Assembly: GCF_910592395.1 (NCBI RefSeq) | Contig: NC_088309.1 | Coordinates: 24,740,599-24,804,598 of the forward strand | Origin: Lineus longissimus | Taxonomy: Eukaryota; Nemertea; Pilidiophora; Heteronemertea; Lineidae | Length of the DNA: 64,000 bases | Direction: 5' to 3' | Shown: piece by piece, positions 10,621 through 22,121 of the stretch | Layout of the letters: each line of letters begins with the position of its first letter | Position numbering within the stretch: position 1 is the first letter of the stretch | Notes under the pieces: generated by a model | What the model saw: only the letters and a program-made list of their open reading frames with translations | Told to the model about the DNA's origin: nothing | Database searches by the model: none | Translations under genes and position numbers: made by a program

Positions 10621-12363
10621 CAACCGCAGTATGGCTACTGACAGTTCAAAATACAGCAATAATTTCCTGACCAATGTTTTTTCGCAAAACAGTAAATTCT
10701 ATTGCGGAGCATACATTAATCTCGATTAGGTTTTATGTGCGCCGTTGATACACACGTGTATTTCGCCTGATGTCGATGTCAATTTTGTCTCTATCTTTTG
10801 ATATTGGCAAAGAGGCCATTTTACAAGACGAAATTACGGTACACGTTATCCAATAAGGATAGTTAATAGTGGCCTTCACCTCCCAAACATCGCATCTTTC
10901 AAAAAAAGTGTTATCAATTTTTATATTCAGCATTAAGTGCCACCAGAGAAATATTCAGTGCTCTACCACAAATTAGTGTATTTGTATTAGATTAGTCTAC
11001 TCATATCCCCACTATTGCATGTTTTATCAAATTAGAGGAGTTGATGCCGATTCCGGATGAACAAAATTAGTATCCGGACCCGGCTACATAACCTTCACTA
11101 CGGGACAAGAAAACGCCCCCACGGACTATCTTTCTAAAATAGTGATCTGACATGCCCCAGGGTTAATCATAGGGATGGCAGTGGACCGATATGAGCTGCA
11201 TTAGGCCTACTATATTACTAAATTACAGGATACCATGGGTGATATGAATAAAAACTAGTGAATGCTTTTACTTATATTTTGTACAGAAATGCCTAGTGTA
11301 AATGTACGTGAAGTTTTAAGTAAAAGCATTTCCTAGTCTTTATTCATACCACCCATGTCTGTTGCACTTTGAATCGTGACGATTCCAGGTTCTATTCATA
11401 AAATACATGTATCAGTCCGGAAAGTGTACTCGGCTTGTACATTTAGAGCTGCGAACATGTATAGATTTGATTTATGAAACCACACAAAAACGCTGCAACT
11501 GAAATATACCACAGAGTACTTAATAGGTGAAAGGTATGCATTAGAAATGCACTCGAAAACTCATCAAATGCTTATTAGTCTATTGCAATGGCCAACATTG
11601 GTTCTTGCGATGGAGTAATATCGCATTGAGGGTCGCTCGAAATCATTGCTCTCTCGATAATAAGGCTCCTGGCTGACCAAACATGTGTCGCTTTTGTGAG
11701 TGAGTTGATGCAGTGAGGCTGATAATGTTGCATTCGTATATTCATTTATCATGGAAATTGCATCAACGCATAGAGCATTTTGGTGTTCTTTTTGTTTTGA
11801 AATAGTTGGTTCGGACTTATTGATCGCCGCACGTATGCCGGGACATCGTGTATTGACTTTATTGGAGAACTTTTTGAGATGTTTAAACGGACGTTTATCG
11901 AACGTGATGATTTTAAATGCTGCCCGCGCTCATGGGATGTATGTGTGCAGTTTGCCTTATTTCTTCCATCTAACGTCTCTTAGCTTATACTTTTCTCTTA
12001 AATGATAAAAATCGAGCATCAATACTGAGCTTCTTGGTTTATGAATCGACTTCATTGTTTCAGTTGCAGGACGTCACTCTCTGAGCAAACACTAGCCTGT
12101 ATGCGGCTGAAATCTGTCAAGCGTTGATGCTATCGATGCTAATTAACTGAATATATATGGGTTTGTAAGTTATAACTTAGTTTGAGTTTATTCAAATGTC
12201 GCCAAACAACATGTGTTCAAATACAATTTAAATTTAACGTCCAAAATACTGCCCCAGCTGTGGCATTAAATTTCAAATATTTTATATAATTTTCATATAT
12301 TGTAGGCCTGTACAAGCGAAACAAAATGCAGCTGCCTAATGGACACTCCGGAATCCAAGGGAA
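10621..12363. other. Non-coding spacer with a foldback
   Basis: Apart from the inverted repeat at 11234-11357, nothing recognisable was seen. Short ORFs here lack splice or coding support. Confidence 0.45.
11234..11357. repeat. Foldback element with 41-bp arms
   Basis: The left arm is 11234-11274 (starts CATGGGTGATATGAATA) and the right arm 11317-11357 (ends TTCATACCACCCATG). About 37 of 41 positions pair, around a loop of about 42 nt. This is a MITE-like inverted repeat without coding capacity. Confidence 0.8.
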
Positions 12364-12609
12364 ATGTTAAGAGGGACGCGCACTTTGAGAGAGAGAGCAA
12401 ATTGCAATAAATTATATCGTACCAAGCTCAAGTTACTTTCCTTCCGCAGGTTCTGGCTAATACTTGTTTTAGTGGCGGCCCTGCCATTGCAACAACTAAT
12501 AATGCACAATTTCCGGCTTTACGCCAACAATTCTCAAGAGCGCATCCCTGTGTACATTGCTGTTCATGCCTGTCATATCTTTTGTAAAGCTATCACAACA
12601 TCTTCTTGA
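12364..12609 (+). CDS. Possible type II membrane protein N terminus (low confidence)
   Basis: An 81-codon ORF. Residues 1-29 are strongly basic, a hydrophobic anchor (WLILVLVAALPL) lies at about 31-47, and a polar lumenal part follows with an Asn-Asn-Ser site. That arrangement is typical of Golgi glycosyltransferases and sulfotransferases, but no catalytic part follows. A CTTCCGCAG acceptor-like site lies inside it, just before the hydrophobic stretch, so the real exon could start there. It may be a chance ORF. Confidence 0.22.
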   Translation: MLRGTRTLRERANCNKLYRTKLKLLSFRRFWLILVLVAALPLQQLIMHNFRLYANNSQERIPVYIAVHACHIFCKAITTSS

Positions 12610-13997
12610 CATAAAACTATGTGGGTGAATTCTCACCAATAGCCGTTTTTCATTCACATCATGTTCTCTAATGGAACTGCTTACCGAAGCCAAACGTGGG
12701 AATGTTTGCTAAATACATAACTTAATGCGGACTGGTGCTCAGTTAATTTTGATGGGGATTTAGGGGTCAGGGAAGATGTTTTTGCGTAATTCGGAGAGGC
12801 ACGTTTTACCAGAAAATAAACGAAGACGCGCCACAGGGTCAAGCCCAACAGTAATCACCATGAACAATGTCTAACGAGCTGTTCTCTAGGATGGCTCATC
12901 GTTGACCACGCAGCCAATCTTGATATATTTTATTATCAACATTAAGTTTGAGTCGATCCGTGCAAATTTTGCTCATGTGCATGTAACAGGTACATACACA
13001 GGTGTTAATACTGGTAGATAATATTTTGGCGCCTGAGACTGAAAAAGTGTTCCACGCAGATACCCTTAATAAGTCAACTATGAGGAAGACTGAGGAAGAA
13101 ACCCAATCCGTTTTATTCCCGGATTTTATCGAGCTAAAACAGAAGCGCACTATCCAATTTGATTGCCTTCTGTTAATGTCTGAAAAAATAGGACAAGTCA
13201 ATTTCAGGCTCGACTAATCGGCTATTAGCTGATGAAACATATTCCTATTTTACCCGGCCCTCCCACACATTCTCATCTCGTATGTTACTCAACAAACATT
13301 GAATTCAAAAAAAATGAACTGGAAGATATTGCAAAAATGACGAATTTAAGGACCAATTGTAGAAAAGTATCAAAATCAACATGCCTCAAAGCGGCAGAGC
13401 CGGACAGCGTGACGAGTGTTCAAGGTCAAGAGCAAAATCCCCGGGGATGGTGATAACTGCGGCAATCTTCAAGATAAGCCAACGGACACAGCCAAATTGC
13501 CCATGTCCGTCCTTAAATGAGACAAGTGACGAGGACTTTTCCTTCCACCTGTCAGATAGGCCCTGTAATCTCTCACTGTGGTGTCATTGTTTGCCGACCT
13601 TACTATAGTTAGTGCAACCACCCATTAATTCAGGAGAAATGACTGCCCATGAGTTGAACCAAATAATGCGCTATTCTGACAGCTTGTTTCTAATTAGAAA
13701 TATTGCACTTTCTTTCTTCATGCAAGCCGAATGTTTGTTATTTGCTCCGACGAGTGACTATTTCAGACTACAAGAATTATGCAGACGTCATTTTTCTCTC
13801 ATGACTTTGAACACAATGTAATCAACTATCCGGCAGCTTGTGGTGCGTGAAGGCGCATAAAAAAAAACGACAGCTATACATCCATTCCAATTGTTCTACT
13901 GTCTAAGATTTATCAGGGCAAATACTTGCAATATCAAACCCCGTCAAGCAGCTTTCATGGCGGTCGATAGGCATACGAAACAAAATATGAAAAACAC
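12610..13997. other. Non-coding spacer
   Basis: A 71-codon open frame (13002-13217, +) has polar, fairly gene-like composition, but both strands are open and no family was recognised. Nothing else was supported. Confidence 0.4.
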
Positions 13998-14079
13998 CGC
14001 TGCGAGCAGGGTTCGAACCTGCGCGGGGAGACCCCATTGGATTTCGAGTCCAACGCCTTAACCTCTCGGCCATCGCAGC
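13998..14079 (-). tRNA. tRNA-Ser, anticodon CGA
   Basis: An 82-nt class II tRNA on the minus strand. The acceptor stem is GCTGCGA/TCGCAGC with discriminator G. The D-arm carries the A-box-like TGGCCGAGAGG, and the anticodon stem is TTGGA/TCCAA with loop CTCGAAA, giving anticodon CGA (decodes UCG). A long variable arm follows, then GGTTCGAACC, the T-arm and B box. Five T residues on the minus strand at 13990-13994 act as the pol III terminator. There is no intron and no encoded CCA, as expected for a eukaryotic tRNA. Confidence 0.96.
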
Positions 14080-15178
14080 TGGTTGAGCCTTTACTGGCAG
14101 TACAGCTGGATTGCGAACAGCCAACGACAAAAATTGTTCATCATGATAATTTGTACACTCTTGCTACAATAGGTCCAGCCATTCGCAATAAGTAAATTGC
14201 ATTATTCAACTGAGGTAAGCCACAAATGACTATTTGGTACGCTATTAGAGAGTATTACAGCACTACTAAAACTTTTCGTTTTGAGAGCCCGTCTTTGCCT
14301 ACAATATAATGGTAAATTCACTGTACATGGATCATAAAGCATAATCTCAGAAAGTTCAAACGCAGGCAATTCAGAGTAAAGGAAATATCATCGATTGCCA
14401 TTTCCACACAGTATTGTCGCAACCATTATTTAATGATGAAATAGTGTATTTTTTAGTGACAGCCGAAGACTAGCCGCGATGAAAATTGGCGATCTATTGG
14501 ATTAAGAAACCAGCAGAAATTAATGATCGGTCAAGGGTTGGTGTAATGTAAAACATTAATAAGAGTAGTGAAATCTCGGAATATGAAGCTGTATATGCAT
14601 TACTGCAATGGCAATGGTAAAAAGCAGTATTCGCTTTGGCGATGAAATGTCACCGTGTGATGGTTTCCACTCGTGAATGCGATTGCGAGAACGACACACG
14701 CGTCAGGGCTTTGTTATGTGAGTATACGCCTCAGTGCACCAAAACAATAAAAAACAAAAGCTTTCGCGATTTTGCATGCGCTGTGTGATTTACAGGCAAA
14801 ATCGCATTGAGTGGAAACGTACATCATCCCAAAGCTGAATACTTACTTCGAAGCACGACATTATAGGCGTCCGCGATAACCAATACTAAACGCGGACGCC
14901 GGCTGTTGAAAAGTTTCATGACTTTTGCTAATATTCGAAGAATGGTAGGCGATTATTATACGGCGAAATGCACCCCATATATCATAATTGGTCCCATCGT
15001 GCAACGTAGCCTGTACTTTTCTGACAAGAAATGTTGTGAAACTCACCATTTTTTGTGTCTTTACACCACAGAGACACACCTTACACATAAATTGTAATGT
15101 TACAATTACCCTCCCATTTTCAATGGGAAGTTTTATATATACGAACAAAATATCAACAGCCATTTAGATAAGACTTAC
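14080..15178. other. Intergenic or intronic DNA downstream of the TMEM26 exon
   Basis: On the minus strand this follows the donor of the TMEM26 first exon, so it should be its first intron. I could not find a second TMEM26 exon here or further left. Confidence 0.45.
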
Positions 15179-15372
15179 CACTTCCATTCACCATGTTTGA
15201 GTTTCAAAGTGAAGTAGGCTTCAATGAGCAGGATGACCAAGGGAACGAGAAGGACGAAATAAACCAATTCATGATTCTGCGTATGCACTCGAAACATGCA
15301 CACTAATGCATGCAAGATGAACATAATCCGAGCAAGGATTGCCTTGGCTAAAAGTAAATTGAACTTTGCCAT
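15179..15372 (-). CDS. TMEM26: TMEM26-like protein, first coding exon
   Basis: An exon of 64 codons plus 2 nt from ATG 15372 to a GTAAGT donor (GT at 15178-15177). It encodes a short start (MAKFNLLLAKAILAR), a first membrane segment (IMFILHALVCMF), Arg-Val, a second membrane segment (YFVLLVPLVILLIEAYFTL) and K-L-K-H-G-E-W-K-W at the splice. This order (ALxxRxxFxLHxLVxxxRV, then L-E-x-x-x-T-L-K-x-K, then K-W before the junction) is the N-terminal signature of the multipass TMEM26 family as I remember it. The DNA upstream to about 15490 is plausible 5'UTR. The remaining exons, including the conserved central membrane region, were not found to the left. The gene may have very long introns or be a truncated copy. 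Confidence 0.75.
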
Positions 15373-17331
15373 GTTGGTCAGCGGCTACTGTTCTCCTGGT
15401 TTGACCACGATCCCTGCAACTGTTCCTTCCGGCCACTTCAGAAACACTGTCACCATCCTCCTCCAACGAATCGATAGAAAAGTTCCATGACTATTGCGGT
15501 ACTTTAACTGCTGTGGGAAGTGAAATACGATAAGTTGCTGGGCTGACTGGATGGGCCTTAGTCCGGAGTCAGTTTACCGCACTGTGCGGTATTATTGATT
15601 GTGAAATACTGTTTCATCAGCAGAATTCAGTTCGTGTATATATGCTATAGATATTATAATGAATCTAAACCTTGACTCCGGGTGGAATAACCGTGACGTC
15701 AGCCTCGCAATAATCACGTCACATCAACTACTACTACGACTACATGTATGTGTCATCGGTGCTCACTGGTCTCCATCTGGCTGCTTTTTTATATTGTTTG
15801 CATAAATAGTTTCGGTTTTCCTCGAACATTTCGTTGACTTTAGAGTCTACGATGTAACTGTTTGTTTAACTGACTGTTCTGAGAGTTCGACTCACGATCT
15901 AACTCCCGTAACCTGTTTTCAATATAATCATAAAAAAACAGACATACGCATTGATAATTTACATATTCTGTAAGTCATAGTGCTCAGTGCGCATTAGAAT
16001 CTTGATAAACCAATAAAACAATGAACATCTGTTTTTTTCTTTAAAATATGCATTATTTAGTGGCCTTTACTCGTAATTGGTAATGTCAAATAGCTGCAAC
16101 ATAACCGCCAAATTGTTGCTTGGTTACTACATGTTGCAAGGATGTGTGCATAGCTCATATCCGGCCAATATTAAACATTCCTAAGAAAGGCATTGCGTGC
16201 ATGGACTTAATACTAGAATCCGCATACACGCAGTTGCCAGTGTCGTACATTTGGTGTGTTCGGCAAATTGTGAAAAATAAACTTTAAAGACCGTTGGCTA
16301 TAGAGACGACTTAACATGTGTCATTTTACAAAACGACTCTCAGAACATTTGATTCCCTGGACGTTTTTTTCAGCGGACTACGATTCTTTTCTCACTGCCA
16401 TATTCCAATTTGATGGATGAGTTACTCAATGCACAAATGGCTAATTAGTTACCGGATGAAAACTGTTCAACCAACTTGCCAATGAACAGACTCGTCGTAT
16501 CAAAGCGCGATATGATTCACCCAGGTCAGGAGGCTTAATTGGACACACTAAAATACAGTATAAAAAAAGTGAAATGCTGTTTATATTCTTACCAATAAAC
16601 GCAACCATTATCAAAATTAGTACTAAAAACGTAATTATGAAAAAAATTATATTCCTTGTGGGGATAACGAATTGGCGATGGAATACCAGAAATTGATAGG
16701 ACTTAACGCATTTGGTGCCAACTGAAACAAATTATGCAGATGTCACTAAGTTGTTGATGAGATTGCTATCAGGGATGTGTACGAGTTGACATTTTGATAT
16801 TTAAAACCTGATGCAACAACACCGTACACGTTAAAATTAGGTGCATACGCGAGAAACTGTAAGGCTATATTTGATTTGAACATGAAGTTAAAATAGCTTG
16901 TTCTGAAACATGAATTATAATCAGATTAGAGTGTGTGAGGAGGCAGAAAATTGCGTTAGAGGATAGAACTTTTCAGATTGACAGTCTTTTAGTGTCCCTG
17001 GTTGGGAGACTCACTTGTCAGAATATTCGCTTGTTGTGACCAATTTATATGCCTCAAGTATAGATGGGAGACTGTACGTTTCTGGAGTCGAACAGAAGTG
17101 TAACGGCGATTGAGCGTTGCTGGAAACACGGATTTTGGACTTAGTGGAACACCTTAAATTTCTATGTTGTTTCTTGCTTGAAACTGATGAAAAAGTAAAC
17201 GTCAGTTCGATTGTTTACATGTGCTTAACATTCACCATGGTAAAACTTAACAAATTGCTATGTTGCTTGAAACTTATGAAAAATAAACATCGAGTCATTT
17301 TAAAATACATTTTTCACTTGTAACCTTAACA
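15373..17331. other. AT-rich non-coding spacer before the intronless GPCR array
   Basis: Bases 15373 to about 15490 are likely 5'UTR or promoter of the minus-strand TMEM26 exon. The rest is A/T-rich, and the only ORFs are short and unsupported. Confidence 0.45.
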
Positions 17332-18336
17332 ATGAGCATGCCAACAACGCTCGATTACTCAAAGACGACGGCATCCGTCGAAAACACTGGCCTCTTAGAT
17401 ATTCTTCTTTCTCTTCAACATATCAGCGGTATTTTCTTAGCCCCCATCATAGCCATTGTTGGGTGTACCAACAACATTCTAGTGTTTATTGTGCTATCCC
17501 TACCGCAATACCGGAAACACGTCAGCTGTCTCTACCTCAGAGTTCTGGCAATCGTGGATAGTGTTACGCTTCTTGCTATAGCTGCAATCATGACAAAAGA
17601 CGCTACGCCTACATTGATTGCTAAGCTCGGGGACCCATTTTGCATGATACTGGGCTTTGTCATCAACTTCACTCCGGAGCTTTCATCATGGATAATTGTG
17701 GCTATAACCTCCACACGCTTTATCGCCGTCGTGTTTCCGCTAAAAGCTGCAACATGGACGACATCCAAATCGGCTAAGATCTACCTCATCAGTTTAGTGG
17801 TCGTTTTCACCGGATTTGCAACACCTGACCTGATATATACGCGGGTACCCCGTGGACTAACCGGTGGACATCCCTTTGAATGTGTCATGTTGTCTCCACT
17901 GTACGTCTACAAAACCTATGAGCTGGTCCATTCAATCGTCTCATTCATAATTCCTTTTTTCTTGCTCCTCCTACTCAACTTGTCAATTTTTGTCAGTCTT
18001 GGTAAGAGGAAGAAACTGATGATACGGGCTGTTAATAAAGAGGCAAAAGTACAAGAAGACTCAAACATAATGATGATGGTAATGGCCGTAACCTTCGTAT
18101 ATCTAATTGCTGTTCTGCCATACGTAGTTCATTTTCTCATTTTCGATTCCTTTATCGGTGGCGCTATCCTCGACGAATATAGAACCCGCCAAGGTATCAT
18201 AACCTACATGATATCCGGACTGTTATATGCGGTAAATTGTTCAATCAACTTTTTCCTGTATTTCATTTCCTGCAAACGGTTTCGCAAGGATTTCGCAGCT
18301 GTGATATTTTGCAGGCAATGTAACTCAAATAAGTGA
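17332..18336 (+). CDS. Family-2 intronless GPCR, copy 1
   Basis: A complete single-exon receptor of 334 residues and the most divergent intact copy. Landmarks are Asn48 in TM1, Asp76 in TM2, Cys104 at the top of TM3 and Cys184 in ECL2 (disulfide pair kept). T128-R129-F130 ends TM3, Pro263 lies in TM6 (VLPYVV), and N306-F307-F-L-Y310 closes TM7, followed by basic C-K-R-F-R-K-D-F as helix 8. The acidic residue normally before the TM3 Arg is Thr, and there is no CWxP Trp. The N terminus (about 35 residues) has no signal peptide. ICL3 is basic. It founds the left edge of the tandem array; its spacer does not share the flanking repeats of later copies. Ligand unknown. Confidence 0.9.
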   Translation: MSMPTTLDYSKTTASVENTGLLDILLSLQHISGIFLAPIIAIVGCTNNILVFIVLSLPQYRKHVSCLYLRVLAIVDSVTLLAIAAIMTKDATPTLIAKLGDPFCMILGFVINFTPELSSWIIVAITSTRFIAVVFPLKAATWTTSKSAKIYLISLVVVFTGFATPDLIYTRVPRGLTGGHPFECVMLSPLYVYKTYELVHSIVSFIIPFFLLLLLNLSIFVSLGKRKKLMIRAVNKEAKVQEDSNIMMMVMAVTFVYLIAVLPYVVHFLIFDSFIGGAILDEYRTRQGIITYMISGLLYAVNCSINFFLYFISCKRFRKDFAAVIFCRQCNSNK

Positions 18337-18932
18337 TTTCTGACTCGGTCATACGAGTACAATTGTCATTTTGTCATTTTGTCATTTTGTACTACCGCAA
18401 GAAATATGGTTGGAAAAATCGTACGTGAACACAAGTATTCTTGTTCTCCATTGCCAAACAAGAAAAACATAATGAATTTTGTTATTTATAGCTTAATGCG
18501 AGATATGTTTATCCATAATGACTTCAGTAGATGTGGGAACTAAGATGAAAATAAATTGTTCGGCAGCAACACGATCAATTAAGAATAGATATTCAAAGCC
18601 AATTACAGAGTACCAGCATAAATATTTCTTTATAGTGCATGTAAAGTGGTGTGTGATATTACACGTTCAATAATTATCCTCGAAACAACAAGTGATAGTT
18701 TGTTGCAGTTCAGCACTCGGCGTTAAGTATGCGCAACTGCAGTTATTAGGCAGGCGCGTACACAAAACGTACCATCTCCGCCAGGATTTTCGCACGGTGC
18801 TTTCCTGCTCATCGGTTTACTAATTCAGATAGCAGTTGTCGCGCTATGCTAGGAAGGAGACACGCAAACTGGGCAGTGTCCGAGCATGCCGATGTCTATG
18901 CCGGGACCCCCTACTTATCAACCTGAATTAAA
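18337..18932. other. Spacer between copies 1 and 2
   Basis: Starts with a short TCATTTTG microsatellite (three units, about 18365-18390). From about 18640 it resembles the promoter-side DNA of copies 3 and 4 (shared GGTGCTTTCCTGCT block near 18797). Confidence 0.55.
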
Positions 18933-19940
18933 ATGGCGTCAACCCCTCTTGGCTATAATACTCTTCTACACAGTGACCTCGTGGATATTTTTTTCTCACT
19001 TCAATATGTCACCAGCCGATACGTAGCACCTGCCATAGCCGTTTTTGGGTGTGTAAACAATGTGCTCGTTCTGATTGTGTTATCTCTTCCCCAATATAGA
19101 AAACATGTCTGCTGTCTCTACCTTAGGATTCTTGCAGGTTTCGATAGTATCACACTCCTAACAATCGCTCTTATAATGGCAGAGAATGCCACATCTACAT
19201 TAATTGCCATCTTAGGTGACCCATTCTGTGCGATACTCAGTTTAATCACAAACTTTTCACCCGAGTGTTCATCTTGGATTATTGTAGCAATCACTTGCAC
19301 TCGATTCATAGCCGTAGTGTTTCCACTAAGAGCTGCAGCTTGGACGACGTTCAAATCAGCAAAGGTCTACATCTTTACTTTGTTGTTCCTTTTGGTCGGA
19401 TTTTCTACACCCGATTTAGTTTACAGACGGGCGTCTCGCTTAAAGCACGGAGAACTTGGCTCTTATTGTGTCCTTTTAGCCTCAACTGTATTTTATAAAA
19501 GTTACGAGCTGGCCCATATGATTACCTCTTTCTTGTTACCGTTTTTTGTTCTACTTTTCTTTAATGTGGCCATTTTTATCAGTATTGGACGGAGGAAGGC
19601 AGTTGGAATTGAGATACGGTCAGCACAAAGGGGAGCAAAGGAGGATAAGAACGTAATGATGATGGTAATGGCAGTTACAGTCACATATATAATTTTAGTT
19701 CTCCCATACGTCGTTAACTCTCTACTGTTTCACTCAGTAAGTGGTGATATCCTCCAAGGTATTATAACCTACGTCGGTTTACTCTCGTATAGTCTTAATT
19801 GTTCAATAAACTTTCTTCTTTATTTCATCACATGCAAGAGATTCCGCCGAGATTTTGCCACGATCATTTTTTGCAGGCATCTTCGACTAGGTGGCAATTC
19901 GCCAAACACAAACATGGAATTTCTTAGCAAATCCAAATAA
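18933..19940 (+). CDS. Family-2 intronless GPCR, copy 2
   Basis: Single-exon receptor of 335 residues. Landmarks are Asn43, Asp71 in TM2, Cys99 and Cys179 as the likely disulfide, T123-R124-F125 ending TM3, Pro258 in TM6, and N293-F294-L-L-Y297 in TM7. ECL3 is shortened: the Gly-Gly-Gly-Ile-Ile stretch found in most copies is replaced by a Ser-Gly-Asp turn. The C tail is about 15 residues longer than in other copies and ends in Ser-Lys-Ser-Lys. An extra Cys pair (Cys60-Cys61) lies at the ICL1/TM2 border. Upstream DNA shares a block with copies 3 and 4, which places it in the same duplication lineage. Confidence 0.92.
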   Translation: MASTPLGYNTLLHSDLVDIFFSLQYVTSRYVAPAIAVFGCVNNVLVLIVLSLPQYRKHVCCLYLRILAGFDSITLLTIALIMAENATSTLIAILGDPFCAILSLITNFSPECSSWIIVAITCTRFIAVVFPLRAAAWTTFKSAKVYIFTLLFLLVGFSTPDLVYRRASRLKHGELGSYCVLLASTVFYKSYELAHMITSFLLPFFVLLFFNVAIFISIGRRKAVGIEIRSAQRGAKEDKNVMMMVMAVTVTYIILVLPYVVNSLLFHSVSGDILQGIITYVGLLSYSLNCSINFLLYFITCKRFRRDFATIIFCRHLRLGGNSPNTNMEFLSKSK

Positions 19941-20780
19941 GTCATCAACATTTATATGTTATTAGGTGACAGATATCCCCGCCTTAATCCAAAAGGTAAG
20001 ACGGTTAAGATGATGCAGTTGAAGAAAGAAATTCGCATTAAAATTCCGTGCATGTACCCCTGTGATAGTTGCGTGTTCGGTCAAACGGCTTCCCAAGAGT
20101 GGGTTTTGGTAGGTACTGAATGAAACAATGTTAAAACCGAAAGATAGTTGTGAAATTCATGCTAATGCACGTTATATCACCATATTCTAGTGGCCATACA
20201 TGTAACTAAATGTATATACAACTACTAGTAGACATGTTGCATGGAGATGTAGATGGTATGTGCATATGTACGGTAACACTCGTATTCTCAACTGGCATTG
20301 CAAAATTAGAAAAGCATTGGGTTATTTGTATACTCTCATATGAGATATCTTTATCCTATAATAACTTCAATCAATGTTCTATCTTGGATTGAAATGAACT
20401 GTATGACTGCAATGATGAGAACAAATCTTCTTTTCATAAGGTACCAGCATCAACAGTCGTGATATAGTGCATGGGAGTGGCAGGTTATTTCAACCGACTC
20501 AAGGCTTATTTTCGGAATTTTGACATGTATTTCTCGCAATGTGAGAATACGTGTCTGCAGGAAGGTGTATACACGTTCGGGGATGTCCGAATGGTGTTTT
20601 CCTGCTTTTAATAGAAGGTTGCGTGATTCAATCTACAGGTATCGGTTTAGTAATGTTTAGTAATGCAGTAGTGTGGCGGTCTGCTAAAAAGTGGACAGGC
20701 AGACTGGGAAGCTTCTGACTCTGAGCACATCCGATGTCCATGACTGATTATCGTCGCATTCCCATCACTTTTACCAACAA
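19941..20780. other. Spacer between copies 2 and 3
   Basis: Partly homologous to the spacers before copies 2 and 4 (unit period about 1.85-2.1 kb). No gene was seen. Confidence 0.55.
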
Positions 20781-21788
20781 ATGAAAATGGCTTCTACCTC
20801 TTATAGCCATACCACTCTTTTGCAATCTAGGCTGGACAGTGAGCTCGTGGATATTCTTGTCTCACTTCAATATGTCACCAGCCGATACATAATACCTATC
20901 ATAGCTATCGTTGGGTGTACAAACAACGTTCTCGTACTCATCGTACTATCACAACCCCACTACAAGAAACATGTGAGTTGTCTCTACCTCAGGATTCTAG
21001 CAGTTGTGGACAGTATCGAGCTCTTGGTTCTAATTATTATAACAATTAGGGAAGACGCGGTTGCATTTATTGCTTCTTTGGGTGACCCGTTTTGCGCGAT
21101 ATTCACATTTTCATCCAGCTTCATTCCAAAGCTGTCCTCCTGGATAATAGTAGCAATTACTTGTACTCGATTCATAGCCGTAGTGTTTCCGCTAAGAGCT
21201 GCTGCTTGGACGACGTTCAAATCGGCAAATATCTACATCGTGACTTTATTGGTGTTACTAATAGGATCTAACTCGCCTGACTTTATATATAGTCGGGCGT
21301 CCCAAAGTGAATGGGGCGTGACTTGCGTCATGTTGGTCTCATTTGCTGGCGCAGAAAAGTACGCGTTAGTCCATACACTTGCCGCTTTCTTGGTACCATT
21401 TTTCTTTCTTCTTTTCCTAAACGCTTCAATATTTATGAGTCTCGGTCAGAGAAAGAAAAGAACAATGGAGATACGGTCAGCTAATAAAGAAACGAAGGAG
21501 GACACGAACATAATGATGATGGTAATGGCGGTAACGGTAACATATCTCATCCTTGTCGTCCCCTATTCTGTCAACTTTCTACTGTTTAGCTCATTTCTCG
21601 GTGGAGGCATTATCAAGAATTACTTCGTCCAGGGTATCCTATCTTACATCGGTATGCTATCATATGCAATCAATTGTTCAATAAACTTTCTGCTTTACTT
21701 CATCACATGTAAACAATTTCGCAAGGATTTCATGGCATCTATATTATGCAAGCAGATTCGACGAAATGTGAGCACTCGTTCCACTTGA
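20781..21788 (+). CDS. Family-2 intronless GPCR, copy 3
   Basis: Single-exon receptor of 335 residues from the first ATG. The second ATG (20787) aligns with the Met-Ala-Ser-Thr starts of the sister genes and may be the true start. Landmarks are Asn49, Asp78, Cys105 with Cys182, T129-R130-F131, Pro261 in TM6 (VVPYSV), and N302-F303-L-L-Y306. The last part of helix 8 has K-Q-F-R in place of K-R-F-R, and the tail (RRNVSTRST) is longer and Ser/Thr-rich, offering phosphorylation sites. From TM5 to TM7 it is almost identical to copy 4, while TM1-TM4 and ECL2 differ more. Confidence 0.93.
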   Translation: MKMASTSYSHTTLLQSRLDSELVDILVSLQYVTSRYIIPIIAIVGCTNNVLVLIVLSQPHYKKHVSCLYLRILAVVDSIELLVLIIITIREDAVAFIASLGDPFCAIFTFSSSFIPKLSSWIIVAITCTRFIAVVFPLRAAAWTTFKSANIYIVTLLVLLIGSNSPDFIYSRASQSEWGVTCVMLVSFAGAEKYALVHTLAAFLVPFFFLLFLNASIFMSLGQRKKRTMEIRSANKETKEDTNIMMMVMAVTVTYLILVVPYSVNFLLFSSFLGGGIIKNYFVQGILSYIGMLSYAINCSINFLLYFITCKQFRKDFMASILCKQIRRNVSTRST

Positions 21789-21875
21789 ATGATATATTTG
21801 CTTTAAAAGTATGTGTTTCCGTATCACCTTTGGCCAAAGAAGGGCCAATGTGGTAAAGGGCATGTGAAACCGGTT

Positions 21876-22121
21876 GGATAGGAACGTAATAATGATGGTA
21901 ATGAGCGCAGCAATTGCATATTATCTAACTCTTTCTGTTCCATATGCTGCTAAATATTCTACTGCTCAGCTGTCTTGGTGGTACAATAATCGATGAGCAT
22001 GAACTTCTCCAGAAACTCCTGTCGTGTATTTGCAGTGTCATCTCTCGCTCTCAACTATTCCATTTGTAATAACCTGCAAACACTTTCGCAATAATTTTAC
22101 GACGATTGTATTTTATTCAAG
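21876..22121 (+). pseudogene. Decayed family-2 GPCR 3' fragment (TM6-TM7)
   Basis: Starts GGATAGGAACGTAATAATGATGGTAATG, matching the Asp-Arg-Asn-Val-Met-Met-Met-Val-Met segment before TM6. It runs through recognisable TM6 (CTTTCTGTTCCATATGCTGC), ECL3, TM7 and helix 8 (CACTTTCGCAATAATTTTAC) counterparts. Frameshifts and deletions interrupt it. It sits only about 90 bp after the stop of copy 3, so it is the tail of an otherwise lost tandem copy. Confidence 0.85.

Noticed and set aside
13903-14130. 75-codon minus ORF
   Set aside because: It spans the tRNA-Ser; the apparent protein is a translation of the tRNA.
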